From an uncultured bacterium (lineage in GTDB: Bacteria; Patescibacteriota; Minisyncoccia; Phycocordibacterales; PALSA-1337), in contig CAIQIZ010000011.1 of the NCBI GenBank assembly GCA_903872035.1, positions 1 to 54,024 on the forward strand: a DNA stretch of 54,024 bases. Direction: 5' to 3'. This document shows positions 46,238 to 54,024 of the stretch, one piece after another. Each line of letters opens with the position of its first letter. The first letter of the stretch is position 1. The position numbers and the translations under genes are program-made. Below the pieces are notes generated by a model. The model was not told where the DNA came from, searched no databases, and saw nothing but the letters and a program-made list of their open reading frames with translations.

Positions 46238-46633
46238 TTAAACTTTCTTGCTTTTTGTAATCTTTTCCACTTCCGTTAATACTTCCGACGGGATCGTGGT
46301 TGCTTTGACGATATAACCGTCCACACTGAGCTTTTGCGCCTTAGCGATATCTTCCGACGCGCCCTGGTTGGTAAGCATGATGATAACCGATTTGGAGATA
46401 AGCTTCTCTTTGCGGATTGCGCCGACCATGTCCAGACCATCCAAACCTGGCATGACTATATCGCAGAGGACTATTTCCGGTTCATAGCCATCACGGATGG
46501 TTTTGAGCGCTTCCTCGGTTGAATCTGCTGTCTTAACATCGTAACCAGCCTTGTTGAATTTCAGGGAGTACATGTCCAAAAGGAACTTGTCGTCGTCGAT
46601 AATGAATATTTTTTTACCTGAGTCATTGGCCAT
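46238..46633 (-). CDS. Single-domain CheY-like response regulator
   Basis: 131 aa, one receiver domain. Acidic pocket IIDDDK, phospho-acceptor D58 (LCDIVMPGLDG), the switch Thr in MLTNQG, and the conserved Lys in YIVKATT. No output domain. Its place between pilB and pilT suggests it controls pilus motors or their switching, as PilG/PilH do in twitching bacteria. No sensor kinase is in the window. An extended -10 (TGATACAAT) ends 6 nt before the ATG. Confidence 0.93.
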   Translation of the reverse strand: MANDSGKKIFIIDDDKFLLDMYSLKFNKAGYDVKTADSTEEALKTIRDGYEPEIVLCDIVMPGLDGLDMVGAIRKEKLISKSVIIMLTNQGASEDIAKAQKLSVDGYIVKATTIPSEVLTEVEKITKSKKV

Positions 46634-46639
46634 ATTGAT

Positions 46640-46645
46640 ATTGTA
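46640..46645 (-). promoter_or_regulatory. -10 box (TACAAT) of the response-regulator gene
   Basis: TGATACAAT, then ATCAAT (6 nt), then the ATG at 46633, read leftwards. Confidence 0.55.
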
Positions 46646-46729
46646 TCACATTGCCATATTACGTGGTGTGAATAACAGAATAGTTCATAAAGTCGGACTT
46701 TACAAACTTTCAAACTTGCAACTTTCAAA

Positions 46730-48469
46730 CTACAATTTGTTCACCTCCTCGATTGGTATCCTCTTTTCAAAAGCCTTGACGATAGCGCTTTCTTTGATAG
46801 AAAGCATGCCTTTCTGCCTGCAGATCTTTTGGATCTCTATCTCTGTGGCATTCCGAAGGATAGCCTGTTCGATTTCTTTGTCCATACCGAACATCTCAAA
46901 GACGGCCATGCGACCACGCGTGCCTTTGGGCAGATCTGGAGTAGGTTTGACCTTCATGACCGTATCGGAGAACGGTATCTCCTTCTTGAACTCATCTGGT
47001 AAATCAGCGAAAGAGCGGTCGACGATAGCTTTCAAGCTTCCATCCACAGGGACCTGTTGACCACTACCTGCCGGCAACATACCGACCAATCTTTGAGCTA
47101 CGGCCAAAATAAGGGTCGGAGCGATGAGGTATGGATCTACACCCATGTCGATGAGACGTGGGATGACACCGGCGGCGTTGTTGGTGTGCAGAGTCGAGAA
47201 TACCAAGTGACCGGTCAAAGCAGCTTGTACGGCCAATTGGGCGGTTTCTTTATCACGGATCTCACCGACCATGATGACATCCGGGTCCTGACGCAAAGTG
47301 GTGCGCAATCCGCTACTGAAGTCATAACCTATCTCCGGTCTGACTTGAGACTGGCTAACGCCTTCGATCTGGTACTCGACTGGATCCTCCAAGGACAAGA
47401 CGTTATATATCTCGCGATCTATCTCGCTCAAAAGCGAATACAAAGTGGTCGACTTTCCGGAACCGGTCGGTCCGGTGACAAGGATCATTCCGTAAGGCGC
47501 ATCAATAGCTTTGCGCATCATCTCCTCGTAGCGCGGCGAGAGACCGAGGTCGGTCAATTTACGGATTCCGCTAGCTTGATCAAGGATACGCATTTCAACC
47601 TTTTCCCCATAAAAGGCTGGGAAGGTCGAGACGCGGAAATCTACCCTTCTTCCATCGATCCTGGCAGAAAAACGTCCGTCCTGCGGTTTACGCTTCTCGT
47701 CCAATCGCATATTGGAAAGGATCTTGATACGAGATACGACCTGATTGTGAACGGCCGGCGGCAAGACCAGACTAGTATTCAAAATGCCGTCGACACGGAA
47801 ACGTACACGGACTTTGTCGCGCATATGCTCGATATGCACGTCGGACGCCTGTCCTTCAACGGCATACCGCACGATAGTGGCCACGATCTTGACCACCGGA
47901 GCATCTTCGATGATTAGAGTCTCTTCCTCCCCTCCCTTGCCTTTAGCGCCCTTGGCAGCCGATTTGGCTGGTTCCGGTTTCTTTACAGCTTCGGCTTCCG
48001 TCGAAAGTTCAGTCTCCAATTCTGATAGAGCCTTGGTCACTTCCCCGGTCAAACCTTTGTACATATTGACGACTTTATTGAAATCGTCGAGAGTGATCAG
48101 AAAGATCTTATAAGGGATATTCTTCTTTCCGGCCAAGAAGTTCAGAGCGTCGCGCGCCTCCATGTTATCCGGATCGACGACTCCAACCTCCAACGTGTCA
48201 TCTTTGAGTCCTATCGGTACAAAGCGATAATGTGTTGCAGAATCTTCTGGAATATAATCAAGCACCTCGAAAGGTATGCTGCCTTCGGCAACTGAACGAA
48301 CTGGGATATTTAGAAATTCACCCCGCGCAGCGATGATATCTTCCGGCTTGAGGCCACGAGCCAACAATGCTTCATCTAAGGACACTCCGGCAGCCGTCTG
48401 TTTTCTGACATCACGGATATCGTCGCGACTTATTTGGTTCTTTTGTAGGAGAATGTCGAGGACTGACAT
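46730..48469 (-). CDS. pilB: Type IV pilus assembly (extension) ATPase
   Basis: 579 aa. N-terminal MshEN-like domain (1-140, ILLQKNQISRDDIRD), a charged Lys/Ala linker (160-185), then the T2SSE ATPase. Walker A is at 333-341 (GPTGSGKST), the Asp box is LSLEDPVEYQ, Walker B is LRTTLRQDPDVIMVGEIRD, and the His box is ALTGHLVFSTLHTNNA. The tetracysteine zinc loop normally found near the C-terminus is absent: the region after QRLVGML and around PKGTRGRMAVFEMF has no Cys. It drives pilus extension. It starts 4 nt after the PilP-like stop. Confidence 0.95.
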   Translation of the reverse strand: MSVLDILLQKNQISRDDIRDVRKQTAAGVSLDEALLARGLKPEDIIAARGEFLNIPVRSVAEGSIPFEVLDYIPEDSATHYRFVPIGLKDDTLEVGVVDPDNMEARDALNFLAGKKNIPYKIFLITLDDFNKVVNMYKGLTGEVTKALSELETELSTEAEAVKKPEPAKSAAKGAKGKGGEEETLIIEDAPVVKIVATIVRYAVEGQASDVHIEHMRDKVRVRFRVDGILNTSLVLPPAVHNQVVSRIKILSNMRLDEKRKPQDGRFSARIDGRRVDFRVSTFPAFYGEKVEMRILDQASGIRKLTDLGLSPRYEEMMRKAIDAPYGMILVTGPTGSGKSTTLYSLLSEIDREIYNVLSLEDPVEYQIEGVSQSQVRPEIGYDFSSGLRTTLRQDPDVIMVGEIRDKETAQLAVQAALTGHLVFSTLHTNNAAGVIPRLIDMGVDPYLIAPTLILAVAQRLVGMLPAGSGQQVPVDGSLKAIVDRSFADLPDEFKKEIPFSDTVMKVKPTPDLPKGTRGRMAVFEMFGMDKEIEQAILRNATEIEIQKICRQKGMLSIKESAIVKAFEKRIPIEEVNKL

Positions 48470-48472
48470 AGA

Positions 48473-48814
48473 TTAAGGCGTATTGCCATCGTTCGTGACT
48501 GGAGTTTTGACTCCAGGAATAGGCGCGAATGGATTAGCCCGACCAACATTTTGAGCAGGAACGGGCACACTATAATCTTTTAACGTCACGTAGCCAGTAT
48601 CAGTAAAAAGAGCCGTGTCTATCTTCAATGACTTGATCTGATTTAGGATGGCGGTGACCTGAGCGCTGACATCGGATGTATCACCAGTAGCCTGCAAAAG
48701 ACCGGAAACATTTGAGGTGCTGGTTCCTTGGAAATAGAAGTATGCGCTTGCCGCCAATACGACAACGATGGCGATGATGATATATGGCTTTTTTGATGAT
48801 GCTCGCTGGTTCAT
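48473..48814 (-). CDS. PilP-like pilus alignment protein (short)
   Basis: 113 aa. One N-terminal membrane segment (YIIIAIVVVLAASAYFYFQ) and a short outer part ending VGRANPFAPIPGVKTP, the motif of PilP/GspC-type proteins. Its position after pilM-pilN-pilO matches pilP. It lacks the beta-domain that binds a secretin, as expected where no outer-membrane secretin exists. The PilP name rests on position and one motif. Confidence 0.7.
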   Translation of the reverse strand: MNQRASSKKPYIIIAIVVVLAASAYFYFQGTSTSNVSGLLQATGDTSDVSAQVTAILNQIKSLKIDTALFTDTGYVTLKDYSVPVPAQNVGRANPFAPIPGVKTPVTNDGNTP

Positions 48815-48826
48815 GATGGTGGTGAT

Positions 48827-49405
48827 TTACTGCTGACGGAGCCAGTATGTCTTGAGGCTTACTTTATACGTGTAAACTCCGCTATCAGTTGCTGCCATTG
48901 AAAGGCTGGTGACATCCAGCAAACGAAGATCTGCCTCCAGGTCCTGCATAAAGCCTTTGAACTGGATGTATGGCGCTGATACCTCAAAACCTATATTGAC
49001 CGTATCGAGCTTGGGACCAGGGTTCGATGATTGGTTAGCAGTTGCCACAGCTTGGCCTGGGTTTTGTTTTGTTCCAGCACTATCCGGAACCGAGGTCTTG
49101 ATTTTCTGCAAAGAAAAACCGTGTTTCAAAGCCACACCGTTCAAATCGATGATCAATCGTATATTGTCCACAGAGTTCGGCACGATCTTATCAAGACGAT
49201 CGCGGTCATTTTGAGAGATGTTATTGTAACTGCTTATGACTTGATTCAAGGCAACGATGGACTTGTTAGCACTTTCGATGGCAGCTTGATACTGCGTATT
49301 TATGACCTGAACCTGACCTGCTTGATCCATGACAGATTGTGTCACGGTAAAATATATGCCGATAGCGAGAACGATGAGGATTGTGGCAATGACGTTGCGA
49401 TTCAT
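48827..49405 (-). CDS. pilO: PilO-like pilus alignment protein
   Basis: 192 aa from ATG 49405, which follows the pilN-like stop by one base (TAACATG); an upstream ATG at 49432 would add nine residues. N-terminal membrane anchor (VIATILIVLAIGIYFTV), a coiled segment (YQAAIESANKSIVALNQVI), then a ferredoxin-like domain (VNIGFEVSAPYIQFKGFMQD then LEADLRLLDVTSL) typical of PilO. Confidence 0.85.
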   Translation of the reverse strand: MNRNVIATILIVLAIGIYFTVTQSVMDQAGQVQVINTQYQAAIESANKSIVALNQVISSYNNISQNDRDRLDKIVPNSVDNIRLIIDLNGVALKHGFSLQKIKTSVPDSAGTKQNPGQAVATANQSSNPGPKLDTVNIGFEVSAPYIQFKGFMQDLEADLRLLDVTSLSMAATDSGVYTYKVSLKTYWLRQQ

Positions 49406-49406
49406 G

Positions 49407-50054
49407 TTATTGATTTGGGGTCGATGTTCCACTCAACATATTTTCGTATGATAAACCGCTCTGATCTATCGCGGCTGAAAAGCCAAAAGAGACAGTACCG
49501 ACCGGATCAAGAGTCGGATCGGCAATGATAGGATTCTTCACGACATTGTGCACGTTGTATTCCTGAAGCGAGCCCAACACGTCTGATTGAAAAGCGACGG
49601 AGCTCAAGTTTGCACCGTATCCGGTCATAGAGATATTCAAATCATCTGTAGGTAAAACTGGCGCGCCAAGCTTTAGAGTCAAAAACCGGACATTTTCTAT
49701 AGTGAACTTTGAGATAATATCAAATAATTGCGACATGGCCGTATGGTTCGTCAGAAGTTGCCTAGCCGTGTCGATCTGCAAACCGGCCTGCTTTAGTTGT
49801 GCGATCTGATCTGGATTGAACTGCTTTTCAAGATCGGTCAGGGTCTTCTTGTACTTTTCTTGAGTTGAAACGAGATATTGTTTCCACACGTAAGCTCCAC
49901 CGACTCCAGCCAAAGAGGCAACGAACAGCACGATTGCCAAAATCATAAAGACGCTCGTGCTAGTGCCCCCAGTCTTGTGGACCGACTGGAAGGTTGTACC
50001 CGTGCTGATCACAGGCTTTTTGGGGATAAATGAGGTTTGGAATTTAGGCTCCAT
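49407..50054 (-). CDS. pilN: PilN-like pilus alignment protein
   Basis: 215 aa. A cytoplasmic N-terminal stretch (FQTSFIPKKPVISTG) precedes one membrane helix (VFMILAIVLFVASLAGVGGA). A coiled part (TQEKYKKTLTDLEKQFNPDQ) and a C-terminal domain follow. This fits PilN by position and layout, though the usual INLLP motif is missing. TATAAT with TG one base before it lies 12 nt upstream of the ATG, giving a leader of about 5 nt. Confidence 0.8.
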   Translation of the reverse strand: MEPKFQTSFIPKKPVISTGTTFQSVHKTGGTSTSVFMILAIVLFVASLAGVGGAYVWKQYLVSTQEKYKKTLTDLEKQFNPDQIAQLKQAGLQIDTARQLLTNHTAMSQLFDIISKFTIENVRFLTLKLGAPVLPTDDLNISMTGYGANLSSVAFQSDVLGSLQEYNVHNVVKNPIIADPTLDPVGTVSFGFSAAIDQSGLSYENMLSGTSTPNQ

Positions 50055-50066
50055 GATTCGAATCTA

Positions 50067-50072
50067 ATTATA
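50067..50072 (-). promoter_or_regulatory. -10 box (TATAAT, extended) of the pilN operon
   Basis: TGCTATAAT read leftwards, 12 nt before ATG 50054, with TTGACT further upstream at a short spacing. It would allow pilN onwards to be transcribed apart from pilM. Confidence 0.55.
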
Positions 50073-50109
50073 GCAGATACGGCCTAAGTCAAGGCTGTGT
50101 ATAACCAAG

Positions 50110-51207
50110 CTATTCCAACTCTGAAAGCCTACGCAAAGCCACACCGATAGCGACGGCGAATTCGGGGCCAGCCTGGGCGAACTCTTCTGCCAAAAAGGCC
50201 GGTGTTTCCAATTTGCCGAAAGGATCCGCATAGACTATCTCGGTCTGAAAACTGATCTTGGCAAGATCTGTAAAGCCCCGGAGCAGCACACCGCCACCAG
50301 TCAAGATGATTTTGCTGACATTCTTGCCATATTTTTTCTGATAATTGAGCAAAGTGGCATTAGACTCATAGAACATATAATCCAGATTAACCGTGATTAT
50401 CTCTGTGAGCTCCTTATATTCCGGTCCACCCTTCAGCCCGTAGGTACGTTTTAGGCTTTCAGCTTCACCGACAGAAATAGACAAAGCCTTTGAAAGAGCC
50501 AAGGTGATATCCTGACTGCCCTTATTTATGATGTGCGAGGAACGGAGCATGCCGCGTTCGACGATGTACAGTTTGGTAGAACGAGCGCCCATGTCAATGA
50601 CCATGTTCGTGGTCACACCTTGATCGAGGATGGCTCGGATCGAACTAAAGATCTCTATCTCATAGAAGCTAGGGGTTAGACCGCAACCGGTCATGATCGA
50701 CTGGTATTCATTGATGTAATCATTGTGTATAGCAACAACCAAGACATCTTTGCCCTGCTTCTCTGTCTTACTCGATTCATCTTCGCTCACATAGGCTTCT
50801 TCCTTGGGGATGATCGAGTAGTCGAGCAATACTTCATTGAGCGGCACTGGAATATACTTCCTGGCTTCGATCTGCACGACATCGCCGATCTTGCTGTCCT
50901 CGACCGGTGGTATGGTGATGAAAGTTATGAGGCTAGCTGAAAGCGGTAGAGCCGATCCGCAAGTGACGGTGGTAGTTTTAGCCTCACGAAGGATATCTTT
51001 GACAGCCTCGATGACTTTTTCCGGCGGCAATTGTACCGCCCGACCGACTTCGATCTGACCATAAGGACCAAGCGCCAATTCTCCGTAAGTTTCCAATACG
51101 GCCTTGCCACGCTTCTTTTTTATTTGCACGACCTTTATGGCAGATGAGCCGATATCGAGGCCGAGCACGCTTGTTTCTTTCTTAAAAAATGACGACAAGA
51201 ATGACAT
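50110..51207 (-). CDS. pilM: Type IV pilus actin-like protein
   Basis: 365 aa. Actin/FtsA fold: VLGLDIGSSAIKVVQIKKKR (phosphate 1), TNMVIDMGARSTKLYIVERG (phosphate 2) and IILTGGGVLLRGFTDL (adenosine motif). PilM binds the PilN N-terminus on the cytoplasmic side and links the motors to the alignment complex. First gene of the pilus core. TATACT ends 7 nt before its ATG; it is divergent from the comF-like gene. Confidence 0.95.
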   Translation of the reverse strand: MSFLSSFFKKETSVLGLDIGSSAIKVVQIKKKRGKAVLETYGELALGPYGQIEVGRAVQLPPEKVIEAVKDILREAKTTTVTCGSALPLSASLITFITIPPVEDSKIGDVVQIEARKYIPVPLNEVLLDYSIIPKEEAYVSEDESSKTEKQGKDVLVVAIHNDYINEYQSIMTGCGLTPSFYEIEIFSSIRAILDQGVTTNMVIDMGARSTKLYIVERGMLRSSHIINKGSQDITLALSKALSISVGEAESLKRTYGLKGGPEYKELTEIITVNLDYMFYESNATLLNYQKKYGKNVSKIILTGGGVLLRGFTDLAKISFQTEIVYADPFGKLETPAFLAEEFAQAGPEFAVAIGVALRRLSELE

Positions 51208-51214
51208 GGTTATT

Positions 51215-51238
51215 AGTATACACTATTTGGAGTATACT
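51215..51238. promoter_or_regulatory. Divergent TATACT boxes (pilM and comF-like)
   Basis: TATACT leftwards (51220-51215) is 7 nt before ATG 51207. TATACT rightwards (51233-51238) is 8 nt before ATG 51247. Both transcripts would be leaderless. Confidence 0.55.
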
Positions 51239-51246
51239 AGTCCCAT

Positions 51247-51927
51247 ATGTCGCCCATCCGCGCCATTTTTTTGACCGTCATAGAAGCCCTGTTCCCTACT
51301 CCAACAGCCGAACGGGAGGTTATATCCATGGGCGCATTTGAAGCATGGAAATCTCTTCCCCGTGCCAAGAATTTTCCTATATCGGACGCCTGTTCCATCT
51401 TCGCCTACAAGAACGAGATGGTTTGGCGACTTATCTGGGCAATTAAGTACAAGAAGTCCCGCCCGGCCGCCACCATTGCCGCTCATGCCCTATTTCGAAT
51501 CTTGCGAACCTACGCTTCAGTTGCTCCGTCGCTCGTCATCATTCCCATGCCTATCACCCGGAAACGCCGTCGTGAGCGCGGCTACAACCAATGCGAATTG
51601 ATCTTAGAAGAAATCGAAAAACTGGAGACCCGTGAACCGAGTATTGGCGGACTGGATAATCGCATGAAATTCGTCCGCGATCTCCTCATCCGCCCACATC
51701 ATAAATCGCGACAGACTTTGAAGGATCGGGCCGAGCGCATCGAGAGCGCTGAAGATATATTCATGGTCGATAAAAAAGTGCTCGAAAGATTCGGTCAGCC
51801 GACAAAAGATTCTCTTGTGATCATTATTGACGATGTGGTCACTACTGGTTCGACGATAAGAAATGCCGTGCAAACTTTGCGACGCGTCGGATTCGCAAAT
51901 GTCTTCGGGCTTTCGGTGGCGCATTAA
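51247..51927 (+). CDS. ComF-family phosphoribosyltransferase-like protein
   Basis: 226 aa. ComF core: SIFAYKNEMVWRLIWAIKYK, IPMPITRKRRRERGYNQ, KSRQTLKDRAERI and the PRPP-binding IIIDDVVTTGSTI. The N-terminal zinc finger (CxxC pairs) seen in most ComF proteins is missing; that part is EALFPTPTAEREV. In competent bacteria ComF helps take up single-stranded DNA, which fits the pilus genes beside it. The stop codons of this gene and tyrS abut. Confidence 0.9.
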   Translation: MSPIRAIFLTVIEALFPTPTAEREVISMGAFEAWKSLPRAKNFPISDACSIFAYKNEMVWRLIWAIKYKKSRPAATIAAHALFRILRTYASVAPSLVIIPMPITRKRRRERGYNQCELILEEIEKLETREPSIGGLDNRMKFVRDLLIRPHHKSRQTLKDRAERIESAEDIFMVDKKVLERFGQPTKDSLVIIIDDVVTTGSTIRNAVQTLRRVGFANVFGLSVAH

Positions 51928-53124
51928 TTAAATTACAATCTTCACAAACCTCCTCTTCCCAATTTTCAAAATAGTCGTTTTGGCCGGATTGAAATTTGGA
52001 TCAGTAATCTTTTGATCAGCTTCGGTTCGGACGGCACCTCCATCTATCAATCGTCGCCACTCGGCCTTCGAAGGAATAAGACGGCCTTTGATCAAAGCTT
52101 CAGAAAGCACTTCGCCTTTGGCAAGCTTAACTTTTTGGATATCTTCTGGAACTCCGCCTTTGGCGAAAGTATCATTGAAAGCATTCTCGGCTTCTTTGGC
52201 TTTCGGTTCTCCATGGAAGCGTTTGACTATATCGAAGGCGATAGCAGCCTTGGCATCTCTGGGGCCTTTGGCCATCAATGCATCCTTTTCACTTAGCCGG
52301 ATGCGTGTGCAATTTACAAATAATGGGTCGATCATCGGATCAGGTAAAGCCATTATGGAACCGTAAAGCTCATTGGCCGACACATTTATGAATACGCCGG
52401 TTCCATTGCTCTTTGACATGAGCTCACCAGTCTTGGGATTGGCGATCAAGTTTACCGCGATTACGAATTTATCTTTATTTTTCAGGCGCTTGAGAAGTGT
52501 GCGGCCAGCCAAAGCGTTGAAGATCTGATCTGTTCCGCACAATTCAGCGTCGACTTCCATGGCCACGCTATCATAGCCCTGCATCAAAGGATACATGAAT
52601 TCATGCAAATGGATCGGTGTCCCCTCTTTCAAGCGCTTCTCGAACATATCTCGCTCTATCATTTGTTGAACGGTAAAATTGGAAGCGATACCTACGATAT
52701 CAGCGAAGGTCAATTTTGAAAGCCATTCAGAGTTATAGAGGACCTTTGCCGGATTTTCCTTATCAGTAAGATTTATGATCGGCTTCACCTGCTCCAGCCA
52801 TGTCGCCATATTATGTTTGACTTCTTCGGCCGTGAGCTGTTTCCTGGTAGCGCTTTTGTCGGAAGGATCACCGATCATGGCAGTGAAATCACCGAACAAC
52901 AAGACGACTTCGTGCCCAAGCGCACGCAAATCTTCAAGGAACATGATATTCTTGGCACCACCAAGATGAAGCGCCGTGAAAGTGGGGTCAAAACCGATAT
53001 AAATTTTAATACGATCGCCGGACATGAGTTTTTTCACAAGCTCTTCCTTTGACGGCAACACCTCCACAACCGTGCCGCGGGCAAAAATCTCTTCTATCCT
53101 AGCTTTGTCTGTTATGGTTTTCAT
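51928..53124 (-). CDS. tyrS: Tyrosyl-tRNA synthetase
   Basis: 398 aa. Class Ic synthetase of the TyrZ-like branch: IYIGFDPTFTALHLGGA (HIGH region as LHLG), FGDFTAMIGDPSDKSATR, ELCGTDQIFNALAGR and MSKSNGTGVFI (KMSKS). It ends in a C-terminal S4-like RNA-binding part (WRRLIDGGAVRTEADQKI). It charges tRNA(Tyr). TAATAT lies 6 nt before the ATG. It is a single-gene unit. Confidence 0.96.
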   Translation of the reverse strand: MKTITDKARIEEIFARGTVVEVLPSKEELVKKLMSGDRIKIYIGFDPTFTALHLGGAKNIMFLEDLRALGHEVVLLFGDFTAMIGDPSDKSATRKQLTAEEVKHNMATWLEQVKPIINLTDKENPAKVLYNSEWLSKLTFADIVGIASNFTVQQMIERDMFEKRLKEGTPIHLHEFMYPLMQGYDSVAMEVDAELCGTDQIFNALAGRTLLKRLKNKDKFVIAVNLIANPKTGELMSKSNGTGVFINVSANELYGSIMALPDPMIDPLFVNCTRIRLSEKDALMAKGPRDAKAAIAFDIVKRFHGEPKAKEAENAFNDTFAKGGVPEDIQKVKLAKGEVLSEALIKGRLIPSKAEWRRLIDGGAVRTEADQKITDPNFNPAKTTILKIGKRRFVKIVI

Positions 53125-53130
53125 GGCTCT

Positions 53131-53136
53131 ATATTA
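53131..53136 (-). promoter_or_regulatory. -10 box (TAATAT) of tyrS
   Basis: TAATAT, then AGAGCC, then the ATG at 53124, read leftwards. Confidence 0.45.
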
Positions 53137-53197
53137 GCGTGAATCATCGAAAAAGAAAACGGCGGTTTTGATCTTGGATATGGCCAGTGTTCAAGGT

Positions 53198-53233
53198 AAA
53201 AAAAGGCCCCGGCGGATTGCATCACGTCGAGGC
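53198..53233 (-). terminator. Candidate rho-independent terminator after the 53773 gene
   Basis: Read leftwards, GCCTCG (53233-53228) pairs with CGGGGC (53211-53206, one G-U pair) across a 16-nt loop and runs into CTTTTTTT. A separate GCGGGC/GCCCGC hairpin lies at 53280-53296, just after the stop codon. Confidence 0.5.
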
Positions 53234-53296
53234 TTGAAAAAAAAGATGCGGTACTGCGAATCGTTCAGAACTATCGCGTGCGGGCGTAAGGCCCGC

Positions 53297-53773
53297 TCAG
53301 ATCGGCAAATTTCGACAGTCACCGCTATCGGACGGCACGATCGCCTGATCGTGAAGGGTTGAAGCCGACACATCAACGAACTGTGTTTTCTTGGCGACGA
53401 CCTGTTCAACACGGTCAGTGGCCAGATTTAATACCATCGGATTTGCACGACGGTCGCCTGTCCAGGAGGTACCAGGCACCGTCATCACCGAAATGGGATT
53501 GAATGAGCTAGGCTGTAGGCCGGGAATGCTCTCGGCCACGGTTCCGGTAGGAATATCAGCTATCACAACCGCGAACATTTCCATTCCAAATGCCGCAATA
53601 GCGTTCTGACTTCCACCCGTGACTATCACCGACTGCACTTCCTCAACAGGGGGAACTCGAGACCCCTCGAATAATGGAAGTACATGATTCGCCCATAGGT
53701 CTGGTGCCCGGGCAAGGCTGGCCGCGAGCAATAGGACGATGCTCGCCGGCGTTACCATGAACCGAATGCTCAT
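53297..53773 (-). CDS. Secreted or exported protein of unknown function
   Basis: 158 aa. An N-terminal hydrophobic signal (FMVTPASIVLLLAASLARA) is followed by a GC-rich, hydrophilic domain (VQSVIVTGGSQNAIAAFGME, VAESIPGLQPSSFNPISVMT). I recognise no family. Unlike its neighbours it has a clear Shine-Dalgarno (AAAGGA, 11 nt before the ATG). Its codon use is richer in GC, like the isomerase-like gene at 13897. It seems to be a monocistronic unit with its own terminator, possibly acquired. Confidence 0.65.
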   Translation of the reverse strand: MSIRFMVTPASIVLLLAASLARAPDLWANHVLPLFEGSRVPPVEEVQSVIVTGGSQNAIAAFGMEMFAVVIADIPTGTVAESIPGLQPSSFNPISVMTVPGTSWTGDRRANPMVLNLATDRVEQVVAKKTQFVDVSASTLHDQAIVPSDSGDCRNLPI

Positions 53774-53916
53774 TTGTTGTTTGATCCTTTCGGTTTAGCC
53801 GCTCAATGACTTTAACTATTGATTTCTAAAAAGAGCGACTGGGAAAGAGTCTAAACCAAACCAACATTGCAGTCAAGTGTGTGTGGTTCTTGGAGAATTA
53901 GTGTTGTGGATATCTA

Positions 53917-53989
53917 ATGAAAAAGGCGGTGTTACGCTGTGATTTGTAGTTTCCCAATTACCAATCACATAAACAACGCCTTTTTCATG
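53917..53989. repeat. Long inverted repeat before a partial gene
   Basis: ATGAAAAAGGCGGTGTT (left arm, from about 53917) and AACAACGCCTTTTTCAT (right arm, to about 53988) are complementary at 16 of 17 bases. Inside, GTGATT and AATCAC form a nested stem. GATATC motifs lie just outside both arms. This could be the end of a mobile element or a strong regulatory hairpin. Confidence 0.65.
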
Positions 53990-54024
53990 AAAAAAGATAT
54001 CATGGAATGGTTCCAACTTCGAGG
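53987..54024 (+). CDS. Start of a gene cut by the window edge (unknown)
   Basis: An ATG at 53987 opens a frame reading MKKDIMEWFQLR up to the edge. The start codon is part of the right arm of the inverted repeat. Twelve residues are too few for a family call. A transposase is one possibility because of the hairpin before it. Confidence 0.3.
   Translation, partial: MKKDIMEWFQLR

Overview
The window looks like a chromosome fragment of a Candidate Phyla Radiation bacterium (Patescibacteria, most likely Parcubacteria/Paceibacteria). This is inferred from gene content and style, not from an rRNA. The signs are short intergenic gaps, a minimal gene set with a two-cluster type IV pilus, huge Ser/Pro/Thr-rich surface proteins, start codons placed directly behind -10 boxes with no Shine-Dalgarno, and eroded zinc-binding sites in LigA, PilB and ComF.

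Layout. (1) 1-13207, minus strand: one uninterrupted reading frame of at least 4,402 codons, open at the left edge. It encodes a secreted giant with about 49 Gly-rich GLUG-like repeats, a seven-repeat propeller-like block and FN3 domains. (2) 13208-15600: a 690-base gene-free gap, a GC-rich TIM-barrel isomerase-like gene with a strong terminator, and a GAF protein. (3) 15636-22385: a second large surface protein (CotH-like plus IPT/TIG), an unknown membrane-anchored protein, a PMT-type mannosyltransferase, a DPM1-like GT2 and a small membrane protein. (4) 22480-26570: gatA, gatC and ligA, carrying in-frame palindromic insertions. (5) 26593-30017: pseudopilins, prepilin peptidase and a pilin. 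(6) 30014-43097: a surface-polysaccharide locus with Wzm/Wzt ABC exporter, methyltransferase, several glycosyltransferases, PAP2 phosphatase, initiating sugar transferase and an O-antigen-ligase-like TPR protein. A HicAB module sits on the opposite strand between wzm and wzt. (7) 43211-51207: the pilus core, reading pilM-pilN-pilO-pilP-like-pilB-response regulator-pilT-pilC-pilin on the minus strand. (8) 51247-54024: comF-like, tyrS, a GC-rich secreted protein, and a partial gene behind a large inverted repeat.

The genes fit a small cell that invests in its surface: giant adhesins, pili for attachment or DNA uptake, a polysaccharide coat, and perhaps O-mannosylation of the Ser/Thr-rich surface proteins by the adjacent PMT/DPM pair.

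The most unusual sequence-level signals are these. Two copies of one palindromic element lie in opposite orientation inside ligA and are translated as part of the enzyme, with related palindromic insertions in ligA and gatA. A -10 box 6-8 nt before the start codon recurs at about 17 genes, pointing to widespread leaderless transcription. The left-hand gene is a giant repeat protein.
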